Position numbers and translations under genes: made by a program
Part shown: positions 16,528 to 25,515 of the stretch, piece by piece
How positions within the stretch are numbered: position 1 is the stretch's first letter
How the letters are laid out: each line of letters starts with the position of its first letter
Assembly (NCBI GenBank): GCA_040506705.1
Contig: JBEVWG010000004.1
Location: 1 to 64,000 of the forward strand
Source: Thiodiazotropha sp040506705
Lineage (GTDB): Bacteria > Pseudomonadota > Gammaproteobacteria > Chromatiales > Chromatiaceae
Direction: 5' to 3'
Length of the DNA: 64,000 nucleotides
The notes under the pieces: generated by a model
What the model was told of the DNA's origin: nothing
Seen by the model: only the letters and a program-made list of their open reading frames with translations
Databases searched by the model: none

Positions 16528-17165
16528 AGAATGGATTATTTACATTTGAGAATCCATCGGATAATCAATCCTCCGCCATCCGAATGTTGGGTCGGGCGTT
16601 ATTTTTACTGCTGATTATCAATGGTGGCAGTATTGCGACGACATTCTATGCGCTTGAAACAATTGAGGTGTCACTCCCACCTGACCCCAGTAAGGGGGCA
16701 TTACTCAAACGCGGTCAAAAGGATGAGACGGCCATCTACACCTTTGCGCTTTGGTATTTTCAGGATTTACAACACTGGCCTGAAGCAGGGCAGACCGATT
16801 ATCGTAAAAACATCGACAATCTGATTCCTCTGTTAACGCCTGAATACAAAGGATACCTAGACCGTGATTTCAATCGCCGTAAAACAAAAGGCGAGCTTGC
16901 AAATCGAATTCGTCACATCGAACCCTTTGTCGGTATGCACTATGACGAAAAAAGAGTCCAGTCCTTGGGTTCTGGTGAATGGCTTGTCATCGCTGATTAT
17001 GTCGTCAAAGAGTGGTACTTGGGCCAAGAAATCAAAACCGTACCGCTTCGGTATTATCTTTCAGTCAGTGAATCTTCTGTGATTGATGATAATCGATTTG
17101 GACTCAGACTAAACGGATTTTATAAAAACCCAGAAAGTATCGCTGTAAAAGAGGGCCAATCATGA
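16524..17165 (+). CDS. TIGR03746 (DUF2895) family, VirB8/TraE-like
   Basis: A 213-residue bitopic protein. A cytoplasmic N-terminus is followed by one helix (ALFLLLIINGGSIATTFYAL, about 27-46) and a periplasmic domain (TFALWYFQDLQHWPEAG, EWYLGQEIKTVPLRYYLSV). This matches TIGR03746 (PFL_4703), the VirB8/TraE-like scaffold of this secretion class. AAGGAG precedes the overlapping ATG. Confidence 0.85.
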   Translation: MKNGLFTFENPSDNQSSAIRMLGRALFLLLIINGGSIATTFYALETIEVSLPPDPSKGALLKRGQKDETAIYTFALWYFQDLQHWPEAGQTDYRKNIDNLIPLLTPEYKGYLDRDFNRRKTKGELANRIRHIEPFVGMHYDEKRVQSLGSGEWLVIADYVVKEWYLGQEIKTVPLRYYLSVSESSVIDDNRFGLRLNGFYKNPESIAVKEGQS

Positions 17166-18022
17166 TGTATGCCATTTTTAAATCCATCGTCAGCTTAGGG
17201 CTCCTGCTTTTGGTGAGTACGGTTTCTGCGCAAACGATCACCCCTGAGCGTGTGATCTATCGTGGAGATCCGCTGCCCATATCATTATCGATAGGACATG
17301 AACGGAGAATAACCTTTGATCATCCGATTTATGTGGATGTCCCTGAATCCTTAGCAACGCTTTCGACCCAGATTGTCGGACCCGATCTCTATTGGAAAGC
17401 CAGCAGCCCGTTTGATTCGGTCAGAATTGTCGTTGGCGAGGAAGGGGGTAACCGGATATACCTCATCAACTTAAATGCCGTGCAACAAGACTATGCTGCG
17501 CCTCAATTATTAGTCTCGGATAATCGAGCCGTTAAAAGTGATGACAACAAAAGCATGGAGCAGGAGGTTGCCACGGTATCTGACAACCTATACCCAAAAA
17601 TCGGTTTTGGCGGTCTGTTTCGTTATTCAGCGAAGCAACTCTACGCACCCCATCGGTTAAGAGAAGCTGGCCAACACAATAACCTCACCAATGCGCCCAT
17701 ACCTGAGGGCCGAATACATCACTTAATTCGAAAACATAAAGTGATCACAGAACCCATTAAAGCCTGGCAGAACGATGCCCATTATGTCACAGCCTTGTTG
17801 GTTACTAACACTACTGATCGGCCAATTACCCTGGATCCACGAGAAATCCGAGGTGAGGTTCTTGCGGCACGATTTCAAAGAAACCACTTAGAACCGCTGG
17901 GAAGCATGGGTGATGCGACAACGCTTTTCTTAATTAGCAAGAGACCGCTTGCAGAGTCAATCAATGGCCATGCTGTGCGCATTGATTCTCGCTCGATCGA
18001 CCGTGCTCACCAAGAAGACTGA
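17162..18022 (+). CDS. TIGR03749 family, VirB9/TraK-like
   Basis: A 286-residue periplasmic protein. A signal peptide (IVSLGLLLLVSTVSAQT) is followed by ITPERVIYRGDPLPISLSIG and a beta-rich body ending in LDPREIRGEVLAARFQRNHL, as in TIGR03749 (PFL_4704). By position it is the VirB9/TraK-like part of the outer-membrane core complex. The ATG overlaps the previous stop. Confidence 0.85.
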   Translation: MMYAIFKSIVSLGLLLLVSTVSAQTITPERVIYRGDPLPISLSIGHERRITFDHPIYVDVPESLATLSTQIVGPDLYWKASSPFDSVRIVVGEEGGNRIYLINLNAVQQDYAAPQLLVSDNRAVKSDDNKSMEQEVATVSDNLYPKIGFGGLFRYSAKQLYAPHRLREAGQHNNLTNAPIPEGRIHHLIRKHKVITEPIKAWQNDAHYVTALLVTNTTDRPITLDPREIRGEVLAARFQRNHLEPLGSMGDATTLFLISKRPLAESINGHAVRIDSRSIDRAHQED

Positions 18023-18033
18023 GGAGAGTATTC

Positions 18034-19407
18034 GTGAAACTAAGTGGCAACAAGGCGCTTCCAGTACTGGGTGCAGCTACGGTATTAATGGTTGTTCTGT
18101 TTATTCTCTATATCAACAGTAACAAGCAAACCACCAACAGGGCCGGTGGTTCGAACATTGATACTGAATTTGGTAATGCGATCGCGGTTTCACCCGATGG
18201 GGATTTACCCGAGCATACCCTGAATAAGCTATCCACGGATATGAGTGAGTTTAAGGATTTACTTAAGGGTAATAATGAGCTTGTTACAGAATCCATGGAT
18301 GAATTCAACCTCATCAAGCGAGAAATCAACCAACTCAGGGCCAGTAATACCCAACTCAAAAAAGATCTCGACAAGGCCAAAAAACGGTCTCGCCAAAACA
18401 GTGGTTCTGATACGGACGTTGATCTCGATGAAATAACAAAAAAAGTCATGGCAAAAATCAATCGATCGGAGTCGTCGACACAAGGCCGACAACCTAAATA
18501 CCCTGTTGCCGGCGCCAGCATGGACCTGACATCAACGAAACGAATCCATGGATTAGACGTGGTTGTGGATAAGAAGGGTGGGGTAAAAAGCATGCTTCCC
18601 GAATTCATGAATAAACCGGACCTCAACAATGTCTCTCTGACTAACCCGCGAGGTCATCGAAACGAAGACAAGGGTACCCCTGTCTATACGTTACCAGATC
18701 TCAGCATCTTGAATGAAGCCACTGCGGTAACGCATATGATCGGTCGGGTGCCAATCAAAGGCGACGTTACAGACCCTGCGCCTTTCAAGGTGGTGCTCGG
18801 CTATGACAACCTGGCCGCAAATGGACACAACATTCCCGGGATCGAGGGGATGTTTATGGAGGGGCACGTCTGGGGTGATGCAACACTCTCGTGTGTCAGG
18901 GCCTATGTGGAACGGGCGAGTTTCGTCTTCAAAGACGGTCGTATTGTCAATTACCCAGAAAAAAAGAGCGACAAGAACAAAAAAGGTGGTAGCAAAGAAT
19001 CCATCGGTTATTTGACGGATGACTACGGTTCGACCTGTATTCCCGGAAAGTACATCACGAATGCACCTCGCACGTTAACGGCCAGGTTTCTCGCAGATCT
19101 CGCCACAGGTGCTGCGGATGCTTATTCCAACAAAGAAGCTACCAGTGTCGTCTCTTCTACAGGTGGCATAACAACCGCTGTAACGGGCAATGATGGAAAG
19201 TACGTCATGGGTCAAGCCATCGCCAGTGGTTCACACGGCGTTTCCGACTACATCCGGAATCGAAATCTCGATATTTGGGACTCCGTGCTTGTGCGAGCCG
19301 GCATGAAAGTAGCGGTTCACCTCCAGGCGGAAATTCCCATCAACTACTCGAAAGAGGCCCGAAAAATATCCTACCTGTCCACGGCAACCGGCAGCATGAC
19401 CGACTGA
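18034..19407 (+). CDS. TIGR03752 family, VirB10/TraB-like
   Basis: A 457-residue protein. One membrane helix (ALPVLGAATVLMVVLFILYI, about 8-27) is followed by a coiled coil (residues about 70-150, rich in Lys/Asp) and a C-terminal TraB-like domain with GIEGMFMEGHVWGDATLSCV and GYLTDDYGSTCIPGKYI. It matches TIGR03752 (PFL_4705), which spans both membranes like VirB10. The GTG at 18034 follows GAGGAG by seven bases and is a good start. Confidence 0.87.
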   Translation: MKLSGNKALPVLGAATVLMVVLFILYINSNKQTTNRAGGSNIDTEFGNAIAVSPDGDLPEHTLNKLSTDMSEFKDLLKGNNELVTESMDEFNLIKREINQLRASNTQLKKDLDKAKKRSRQNSGSDTDVDLDEITKKVMAKINRSESSTQGRQPKYPVAGASMDLTSTKRIHGLDVVVDKKGGVKSMLPEFMNKPDLNNVSLTNPRGHRNEDKGTPVYTLPDLSILNEATAVTHMIGRVPIKGDVTDPAPFKVVLGYDNLAANGHNIPGIEGMFMEGHVWGDATLSCVRAYVERASFVFKDGRIVNYPEKKSDKNKKGGSKESIGYLTDDYGSTCIPGKYITNAPRTLTARFLADLATGAADAYSNKEATSVVSSTGGITTAVTGNDGKYVMGQAIASGSHGVSDYIRNRNLDIWDSVLVRAGMKVAVHLQAEIPINYSKEARKISYLSTATGSMTD

Positions 19408-19424
19408 TAAGAGGAGCGCTCACG

Positions 19425-19871
19425 ATGAATTTAATTTTACCGATGTCCATGATGGCTCTGCTCTCGCTGATCGGCTGTGCCAATCAGCCACCCAAAGACC
19501 TCTCAGAAGGCCCCACCATGCGTGAGGTATTGAATCAGCATATCGGGGGCGGGGGTGCGTTAAATGGACCTATTCGCCGTCTCGGGAGGCCTGACACCTA
19601 TAACATGTCTGGTTACACCCGAACAGCGGCAAACGAAACACGGAATCTCTTCGCTCGATTACCAAATCCAGATCTCTGTTTCTATGTCTATCCACATCTC
19701 TCTCAAGAGGGCCTGCCGGTACCGGGATATTCCAGCTGTATCCCCATGTACGAAACCACTCACTACGCGTTACCTGGTGAGATCGGTACACAGCCACTGC
19801 TGTCACGGCCACCCGGGGGGGTGCGCTATCAAGACAAGCGGGAGACGGAACAATCACTACTCGACTACTGA
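19425..19871 (+). CDS. TIGR03751 family transfer lipoprotein (VirB7/TraV-like)
   Basis: A 148-residue lipoprotein. The lipobox LIGC follows a short hydrophobic segment (PMSMMALLSLIGC), so Cys 17 would be lipidated. The rest is beta-rich and contains NETRNLFARLPNPDLCFYVY and VPGYSSCIPMYE, as in TIGR03751. The ATG at 19425 follows GAGGAG; upstream ATG codons lie inside the VirB10-like gene and lack a signal. It would anchor the core complex in the outer membrane. Confidence 0.85.
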   Translation: MNLILPMSMMALLSLIGCANQPPKDLSEGPTMREVLNQHIGGGGALNGPIRRLGRPDTYNMSGYTRTAANETRNLFARLPNPDLCFYVYPHLSQEGLPVPGYSSCIPMYETTHYALPGEIGTQPLLSRPPGGVRYQDKRETEQSLLDY

Positions 19872-19886
19872 GTCAAGGAGCTATCA

Positions 19887-20336
19887 ATGGCAAGAGGCAC
19901 AATCAATAAAGTCATACTGATCGGTTATTTAGGCCATGATCCAGAAATCCGGTATATGCCAAAAGGCAATCCGGTCGTCAATGTGTCATTGGCGACTACT
20001 GAGTCCTGGAAAGATAAGGAGAGCGGCGAACGACGAGAACGAACCGAGTGGCATCGGGTGGTCCTTTTTAACCAACTGGCTGAGATTGCGGCTAAATACC
20101 CCAAAAAAGGTTCACAGCTCTATGTCGAGGGGAGTAACCGTACACGTGTGTATAAAAAAGACGGTGAGGATCGATACATCACGGAGATTATCTGTACCGA
20201 AATACAGATGTTGGGCAAGAATCCTCAATCTTTATCACCAAATGGTGCCGATGAAACCGGTATCAGTGATTCGGAGCTGGCTCACTATGAGTCCCTTGCC
20301 GAAGTGAGTGGCCAGAGCGAACCGCCGTCTGAATAG
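19887..20336 (+). CDS. ssb: Single-stranded DNA-binding protein
   Basis: A 149-residue SSB. The OB fold is plain: INKVILIGYLGHDPEIRYMP, then the ERTEWHRVVLFNQLAEIAAKY core and GSQLYVEGSNRTRVY. The C-terminus ends in QSEPPSE and lacks the acidic DDDIPF-type tip by which bacterial SSB recruits repair proteins. AAGGAG precedes the ATG. Its place is odd: it sits inside the type IV secretion operon between the lipoprotein and the VirB4-like ATPase, whereas ICE ssb genes usually lie in the replication module. It may coat transferred single strands in the recipient. Confidence 0.92.
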   Translation: MARGTINKVILIGYLGHDPEIRYMPKGNPVVNVSLATTESWKDKESGERRERTEWHRVVLFNQLAEIAAKYPKKGSQLYVEGSNRTRVYKKDGEDRYITEIICTEIQMLGKNPQSLSPNGADETGISDSELAHYESLAEVSGQSEPPSE

Positions 20337-20469
20337 CTCGTTCTGCTGTCGTGGTGGAGTTAGAGGCCAATTTCCTAACCCATCATACCGTTACTCAAAC
20401 TGGGTTGACTGCCATTGACACGGTAAAAATCCATTCGTAACGCAGTAGGAATAACTCATCGGAACAATC

Positions 20470-20745
20470 ATGCCTTTACGTCGATTGCAAGAGACTCAAA
20501 TCAAGATAATTCTGGTGGTGCATCAGGCGTGTTTTATTCCCTTACCACTGAGCGTGAACTTACGCTTTAAGGTGATGAATATGACGCAAAACCTGATTGC
20601 CGATAAGGCCGGTGTCGATTAATCCAGGATCTGCAAATCACTGGCAGGGCTACGCACACTACCCGAAAGCCTGAAACGTGAGATGCATAGCGTGCTCGGC
20701 ATGGACGTATGGGAATACAAACCAAACAACGCAGAAGACAGCTAA
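20470..20745 (+). pseudogene. Decayed copy of the small gene at 6392-6676
   Basis: The frame from the ATG at 20470 reads 50 codons, meets one TAA at 20620-20622, and continues in the same frame for 40 more codons to the TAA at 20743. The product aligns along its length with the protein at 6392-6676: LIADKAGVD against TANEAGFTR, then LRTLPESLKREMHSVLGMD and VWEYKP against RTPPEGLRQLLEKRLGQD and PWKVYR. One nonsense change therefore broke a duplicated gene, unless the stop is read through. It lies between ssb and the VirB4-like ATPase gene. Confidence 0.6.
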
Positions 20746-20761
20746 ACCACTGAGGTATATT

Positions 20762-23593
20762 GTGAGCAATTTATTGTATGAGACTACCGGTCAAGATCAG
20801 GATGCTCAAAACGAGCATGCTGAAGAATTTGCGTCCGTGCGTGAAAAATCGATCGAGGGTGGATTTACGCTTCTCAAACGATTGATCGGTCTATACCCAC
20901 TCAAAGGCGATATACCGCTTGAAACTCGAGACAGTGACCTCCTGCTCAAGAAGCGCGCCTCGAGGACATTACCTGCCAAATCGTTTCTTTCCTTTGTCCC
21001 GTTTCGTTGGTACGACCCGGATTATCAACAGTTTGTCTGTGCGGATCGTCAGCGTCGCGGCCTTGTTTTTGAGCTGATTCCAGCAGACGTAGAGGGCAGG
21101 AACGATGAAATCATTGATGAAATGGCCGATAAACTGACAACGGCACTCCAAGCCTTACCCGGCAAAGAACCCGCATGGCTGCTTCAGATCTACATGCAAG
21201 ATGAGCCAGTTGCCGCACAAGTTCACCGTCTTCGATCCTACATGGTCGAACACTCGCCTTCCAATCGACAAGTCTTTAACGAAGAATTACAAGATACAAA
21301 ATTGCATCCATACTCTGAGGCCTGGTTAGAGATCATGGATGAGCATCTCAAGCTGACGTCTCGGCAACAAGGTATCTTTCGTGACGATATGGTCGGTGGT
21401 ACGGCCTGGCGTGCCCGAGCAAGAACGGTCAGATGTGTGCTCACAAAAGCACCCGGCTCCAAAGTAGATCCGGATGAGCTGAATGGTGTACTGGAGCGGT
21501 TTCGTCAGACTTTAGTCGAAGGCGGGGTCAAGATCCACCTGTTAGATGGTGAGTCCCTCAGGGACTGGTTATTACCCTGGTATACCGGCGATGGAATCGA
21601 TGCCTATCAATGGATCGAGAAGAACCCTTATCCAAAGGAAGATGAAGCAACTGGTGAATTACCCCCTGAATGGGATTTGGGTGAAGCCTGCATCAGAGGC
21701 CGCCTCAGCTTGGCGGATGAGTCTAATTTTTGCTGGCGACATGGGGATCGGTTTAATCGGTTTGTCACCTTACAGCCGCTACGGCATAAACCGAGAGCAG
21801 GCGTATGGACGCGTGAAACCACCGGGGGACAATCATCACCCTTTGATCGTCTGCCAGATGGCTCGATACTGGCCATCACAATCGTTTTTGATGCTCAAGA
21901 TCTGATCGATGAGCGTATCTCTAAACTGTTGACGGTCTCAATCGGTGATGGTGCCGATGCCTCACTGACTGCAGAAGAGTGCAAATTATCACAAAGTTGG
22001 ATAGCGAAAGGCCATCGGATGATATCTGTTTGTTCTGGTGTCTATTTATCCGCCGATAGCATTGAAGACTTGGAACTCAATACCAATAAGGTTGTTGCGG
22101 CGTGTTCGTCTGCAGGGTTTGATGCCATAGAACCCGGTGATGATCTTCTCTCGATTGATACCTATGTGAGAATGCTGCCGTTTTCTTGGAATCCGAAGGT
22201 AGACCGTAAGTTCATTCGAAGAGGTCGATTACAATGGGATTCCCATTTATCCCGCATCGTGCCATTTCTCGGTCGCGGCACTGGAACAGGTCACCCGGGT
22301 ATTTTCGCATTTAACCGCATCGGTGTACCTCTGACCTTTGATCCACTCAACAGTCAGGATCGATCTAAGAATGCTCATATGTTAGTGCTTGGTCCGACTG
22401 GATCAGGAAAAACAGCAACTCTTGTCTCCATGCTGATGCATACCATGGCTGTGCACCGTCCAAGGCTTTTTCTTATCACGGCATTACCCACCTTTGGACT
22501 ATTGGGCGCATGGTTTGAGCGTCATGGTTTTAGTGTTTTACACAAACACATCAAAAAAACCGAAGATATCTCATTACCACCCTTTGCTGACATCACAGAA
22601 CTTGCAAAAGACGATGAAATTGATCAGGCGAGCGAGCAGAGTGAACGCGATATATTAGGTGAAGCCGTACTTGCTGCAAAACTGATGATCACAGGCGGCC
22701 GTAAACAAGACGAAGAGGCTTTGAAACAAGAAGATATCACTATGATCGGTAGTGCAATTATCAAAGCGGGTAAAAAAGCTGCTGCTGAGGATCGTCAAGC
22801 GCTAACGGAAGATGTGGTACAAGCATTTCGTGATTTATCACAGGGTGAAGGTAACTATACCCACAATCAACGCGAAAAAATGCTTGGAATGGCGGTTGCC
22901 ATGGAAAAGTATACGCAGCACTGGGATGGTCAACTCTTCAATCGACCTGGCGAAAACTGGCCAGATGTTGACGTTACCATCGTGGAATTGGGTATGCTGG
23001 CACGGACTGGGTACGAATCACAATTGGCGTTGGCAATGACCGGATTGATGGGCCGTATCAATGATCGAGTTGAGCATAATCAATACTCAGGCCGTCCTAA
23101 TATCACGTTGATCGATGAGGCGCACTTACTTATCCAGAATCCTCTGGTTGGCCCCTACATCAATAAAATCTCGGCTATGTGGCGAACATTTGGTGGTTGG
23201 TTGTGGATCGCCACACAAAATCTACGCCAAATCCCAGAATCATCGAAACAGCTGTTGAACCAACCCGAATGGTGGCTGGCACTCTCATCCGACCAGGATG
23301 AGGTGGATGAAATCAGTAAATTTAAGGATCTTTCGCCAGAAGAGAAAACGCTGCTGAAACAGGCCAGAAAAGAACCCGGCAAATACGTTGAAGGTGTGGT
23401 GATGTCCAAAAAGCTGCTGTCGCTCTTCCGTAATGTGCCACCGACACTAGCGCTTGCGATTGCTCAAACCGAGCAAAATGAAAAACAACAACGGCATCAA
23501 ATCATGAAAGAGTTGGGGCTTTCAGAGGAGTTGGATGCCGCCATAGAAATCGCTAAACGTATTGAAGCCGGTAGAAGGGAATTCAGACTATGA
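20762..23593 (+). CDS. TraC/VirB4-type conjugative transfer ATPase (TIGR03744)
   Basis: A 943-residue ATPase of TIGR03744 (PFL_4706). Walker A LGPTGSGKTAT begins at about residue 542 and Walker B NITLIDEAHLL lies near 780-790. The N-terminal half is the membrane-associated part usual in VirB4 proteins. The GTG at 20762 follows GAGG by eight bases; an in-frame ATG at 20678 lies in the upstream decayed gene. It powers pilus assembly and transfer at the inner membrane. It overlaps the next gene by four bases. Confidence 0.9.
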   Translation: MSNLLYETTGQDQDAQNEHAEEFASVREKSIEGGFTLLKRLIGLYPLKGDIPLETRDSDLLLKKRASRTLPAKSFLSFVPFRWYDPDYQQFVCADRQRRGLVFELIPADVEGRNDEIIDEMADKLTTALQALPGKEPAWLLQIYMQDEPVAAQVHRLRSYMVEHSPSNRQVFNEELQDTKLHPYSEAWLEIMDEHLKLTSRQQGIFRDDMVGGTAWRARARTVRCVLTKAPGSKVDPDELNGVLERFRQTLVEGGVKIHLLDGESLRDWLLPWYTGDGIDAYQWIEKNPYPKEDEATGELPPEWDLGEACIRGRLSLADESNFCWRHGDRFNRFVTLQPLRHKPRAGVWTRETTGGQSSPFDRLPDGSILAITIVFDAQDLIDERISKLLTVSIGDGADASLTAEECKLSQSWIAKGHRMISVCSGVYLSADSIEDLELNTNKVVAACSSAGFDAIEPGDDLLSIDTYVRMLPFSWNPKVDRKFIRRGRLQWDSHLSRIVPFLGRGTGTGHPGIFAFNRIGVPLTFDPLNSQDRSKNAHMLVLGPTGSGKTATLVSMLMHTMAVHRPRLFLITALPTFGLLGAWFERHGFSVLHKHIKKTEDISLPPFADITELAKDDEIDQASEQSERDILGEAVLAAKLMITGGRKQDEEALKQEDITMIGSAIIKAGKKAAAEDRQALTEDVVQAFRDLSQGEGNYTHNQREKMLGMAVAMEKYTQHWDGQLFNRPGENWPDVDVTIVELGMLARTGYESQLALAMTGLMGRINDRVEHNQYSGRPNITLIDEAHLLIQNPLVGPYINKISAMWRTFGGWLWIATQNLRQIPESSKQLLNQPEWWLALSSDQDEVDEISKFKDLSPEEKTLLKQARKEPGKYVEGVVMSKKLLSLFRNVPPTLALAIAQTEQNEKQQRHQIMKELGLSEELDAAIEIAKRIEAGRREFRL

Positions 23594-24015
23594 AGATCAT
23601 CATTTATTCAATGCTGTTGACGCTGCTGTTTTGCTCATCGGTTTATGCAGAAAGCGACACGATCAAAGCCCATGTGTTTGTATTGGATAGAGATCAGCAA
23701 TATGCGTTGGCGGGTAAAACTCAAGCAGAGGAAAGATTACACCTGGTGTGGCACTACTGGAGCGATGTGGATCTGATTGAAGATGAAATGGGTAAAGCGT
23801 TACCCAACGATCAGAAAAAAGCACTTATGGTATTGAAACAACGTATCGCGTCCATGACTGATCAAGATAAGACGATGTTGGCTAAGTCATGGCGTGGTCG
23901 ACATATGGCCAGCGATCTTAGTATTAATCCCGGAAATATGCCTGCCGTATGGGCGGATGGGCGCATCTTTACTCATGTAGAGGATCTGCGTCATGTCTTC
24001 TCAGGAATCAAATAA
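23590..24015 (+). CDS. TIGR03757 family ICE protein
   Basis: A 141-residue exported protein. The signal SMLLTLLFCSSVYA is followed by AHVFVLDRDQQYALAG, and the C-terminal NPGNMPAVWADGRIFTHVED block is the conserved core of TIGR03757 (PFL_4709), thought to be thioredoxin-like and related to TrbC/TraW partners. No CxxC is visible. Its start overlaps the VirB4-like stop; its end overlaps the next gene by 23 bases. Confidence 0.83.
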   Translation: MKIIIYSMLLTLLFCSSVYAESDTIKAHVFVLDRDQQYALAGKTQAEERLHLVWHYWSDVDLIEDEMGKALPNDQKKALMVLKQRIASMTDQDKTMLAKSWRGRHMASDLSINPGNMPAVWADGRIFTHVEDLRHVFSGIK

Positions 24016-24229
24016 AAACGATCAAGCGTCAACAGGTACATCAGATGACATTGAGTGTATATGGTGCGGTATTTCGCGTCGGTTATTTCCGGATCTGGAT
24101 ATTCAATGGGCTGTTGTGGATAAAGACAAGCGAGTTGGCATATGCACAGAGTGCTGGAATGTCCTACCTGAGGAAGATAAACAACTCAAGCCAGCTACCC
24201 ATGTAGATGAGAAGGGAGTCGTTGAATGA
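23993..24229 (+). CDS. Small zinc-ribbon-like protein
   Basis: A 78-residue protein with two Cys pairs, CIWCG (about residues 22-26) and CTECW (about 51-55), in the layout of a small zinc ribbon, and no signal peptide. GAGG precedes the ATG by eight bases within the preceding gene, and the last four bases overlap the next start. I know no family for it within this operon type. A cytoplasmic zinc protein among exported transfer proteins could be a regulator or chaperone. Confidence 0.65.
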   Translation: MSSQESNKNDQASTGTSDDIECIWCGISRRLFPDLDIQWAVVDKDKRVGICTECWNVLPEEDKQLKPATHVDEKGVVE

Positions 24230-25488
24230 AATCCAAACTAATAATCTGCTTCATGATACTCGTACTGATCGTGTCTACCCCGGCCAAATCCGATGAATTT
24301 GGCATTGACGATCTTGTTCAAGGTTTTACAGCAGATGAGTGTCTTGATTACTGCATTGTTGGTGTTTGCTTTTGGTTGGTCGGGATCTGCCCATTTTGTG
24401 AGATTGAAACGACGGCAAAAATACAGCATCGATTACCTGATCTCATCGTTAGCGCCTATAAACTCCCAGGTGAAAACCCCTGGACCGAAGCAAGAAATGT
24501 GTATGGAGAATTTGCCCTGGATGCGCTGAGAAGCATCCAAGGTGATCACGCAGATGGGTCCGCGACCGTCTATTCAACCATGTACCACGACAGTGAAGAA
24601 AAATCGTCAGTTGCCTTTAATGAAGTGCAGGTTATCGGAAATCCAGTCGCTTACGTGAGTGAGTCAACGGACTATCTGTGTGACACGGAATCCGATCCCA
24701 TTCCCTATTTTATGTCAGAAGTCGATGCAGCAGCTTGGAGGAACCCATATTCTGAGGGCCATCACCCAGAAAGCTACATACCAGGTATGCGTGAAATCTG
24801 GCCTATGGGAGGCAGTGTGTTTCCAAGAGTCGGTTACCTGAAGTCATACGACCCGCCAAAAGCGGCAGCCGTCATGGCGCAACGAGCCATCGATATCACA
24901 CTACAAACCTGGCAACTACCCCATCTCTATATTCCATTTGGCTACGGTAAGATCAATCCAGATCTTGATAATGTTGTCAGTGATCCATCAAGCACAGACA
25001 CAGGTCCTGATGGATTGGAATGTGCGGGTACTGATTCGGAGACGGGCTTGTGGTCGTATAGTGTTGAGTCTGTGACACCCGAATTCATCGAGTATATGAA
25101 CTCGCTTGTTCAAACAGGCGGAGAAGGGGCGGGTAGTGAAGAACTCACGCGCATGCGTGGTGATCCCTGTGCAGACAATCAAGCCGATTGTAGTTCAAGC
25201 GGAGGATTTTGGGACGGGCTTTCCTGTCAATTGCAACAATACGTTTATTGGCTGGAGCCAGGCTTAGAAAGAGAAAGAGCTTGGCAAATGATCTCGCCCG
25301 TTCAACAAAATTACTGTGAGTCTTTCATCGAAGTACCTGATGACTGGTCGGATGATAAACAGACCGATGAATACACCTTTGGCTGGCAATATTGGCGTAA
25401 ATACAAATGCTGTGTACCCACAGCAGGCATTTTCTTGGGGTCAGTCGAGTTTTCACCCATTTGTGTGATTGGATCGAACGATTACTAG
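24226..25488 (+). CDS. TIGR03756 family, TraU-like
   Basis: A 420-residue periplasmic protein with a signal peptide (ICFMILVLIVSTPAKS) and many cysteines, which is typical of TraU/TrbC-type mating-pair proteins. CLDYCIVGVCFWLVGICPFC near residues 38-57 and KYKCCVPTAGIFLG at the end match TIGR03756 (PFL_4710). It would need disulphide bonds made by host Dsb enzymes. The ATG overlaps the previous stop. Confidence 0.86.
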   Translation: MKSKLIICFMILVLIVSTPAKSDEFGIDDLVQGFTADECLDYCIVGVCFWLVGICPFCEIETTAKIQHRLPDLIVSAYKLPGENPWTEARNVYGEFALDALRSIQGDHADGSATVYSTMYHDSEEKSSVAFNEVQVIGNPVAYVSESTDYLCDTESDPIPYFMSEVDAAAWRNPYSEGHHPESYIPGMREIWPMGGSVFPRVGYLKSYDPPKAAAVMAQRAIDITLQTWQLPHLYIPFGYGKINPDLDNVVSDPSSTDTGPDGLECAGTDSETGLWSYSVESVTPEFIEYMNSLVQTGGEGAGSEELTRMRGDPCADNQADCSSSGGFWDGLSCQLQQYVYWLEPGLERERAWQMISPVQQNYCESFIEVPDDWSDDKQTDEYTFGWQYWRKYKCCVPTAGIFLGSVEFSPICVIGSNDY

Positions 25489-25515
25489 CATCAACATTAT
25501 TGTAGGGATACCCAG

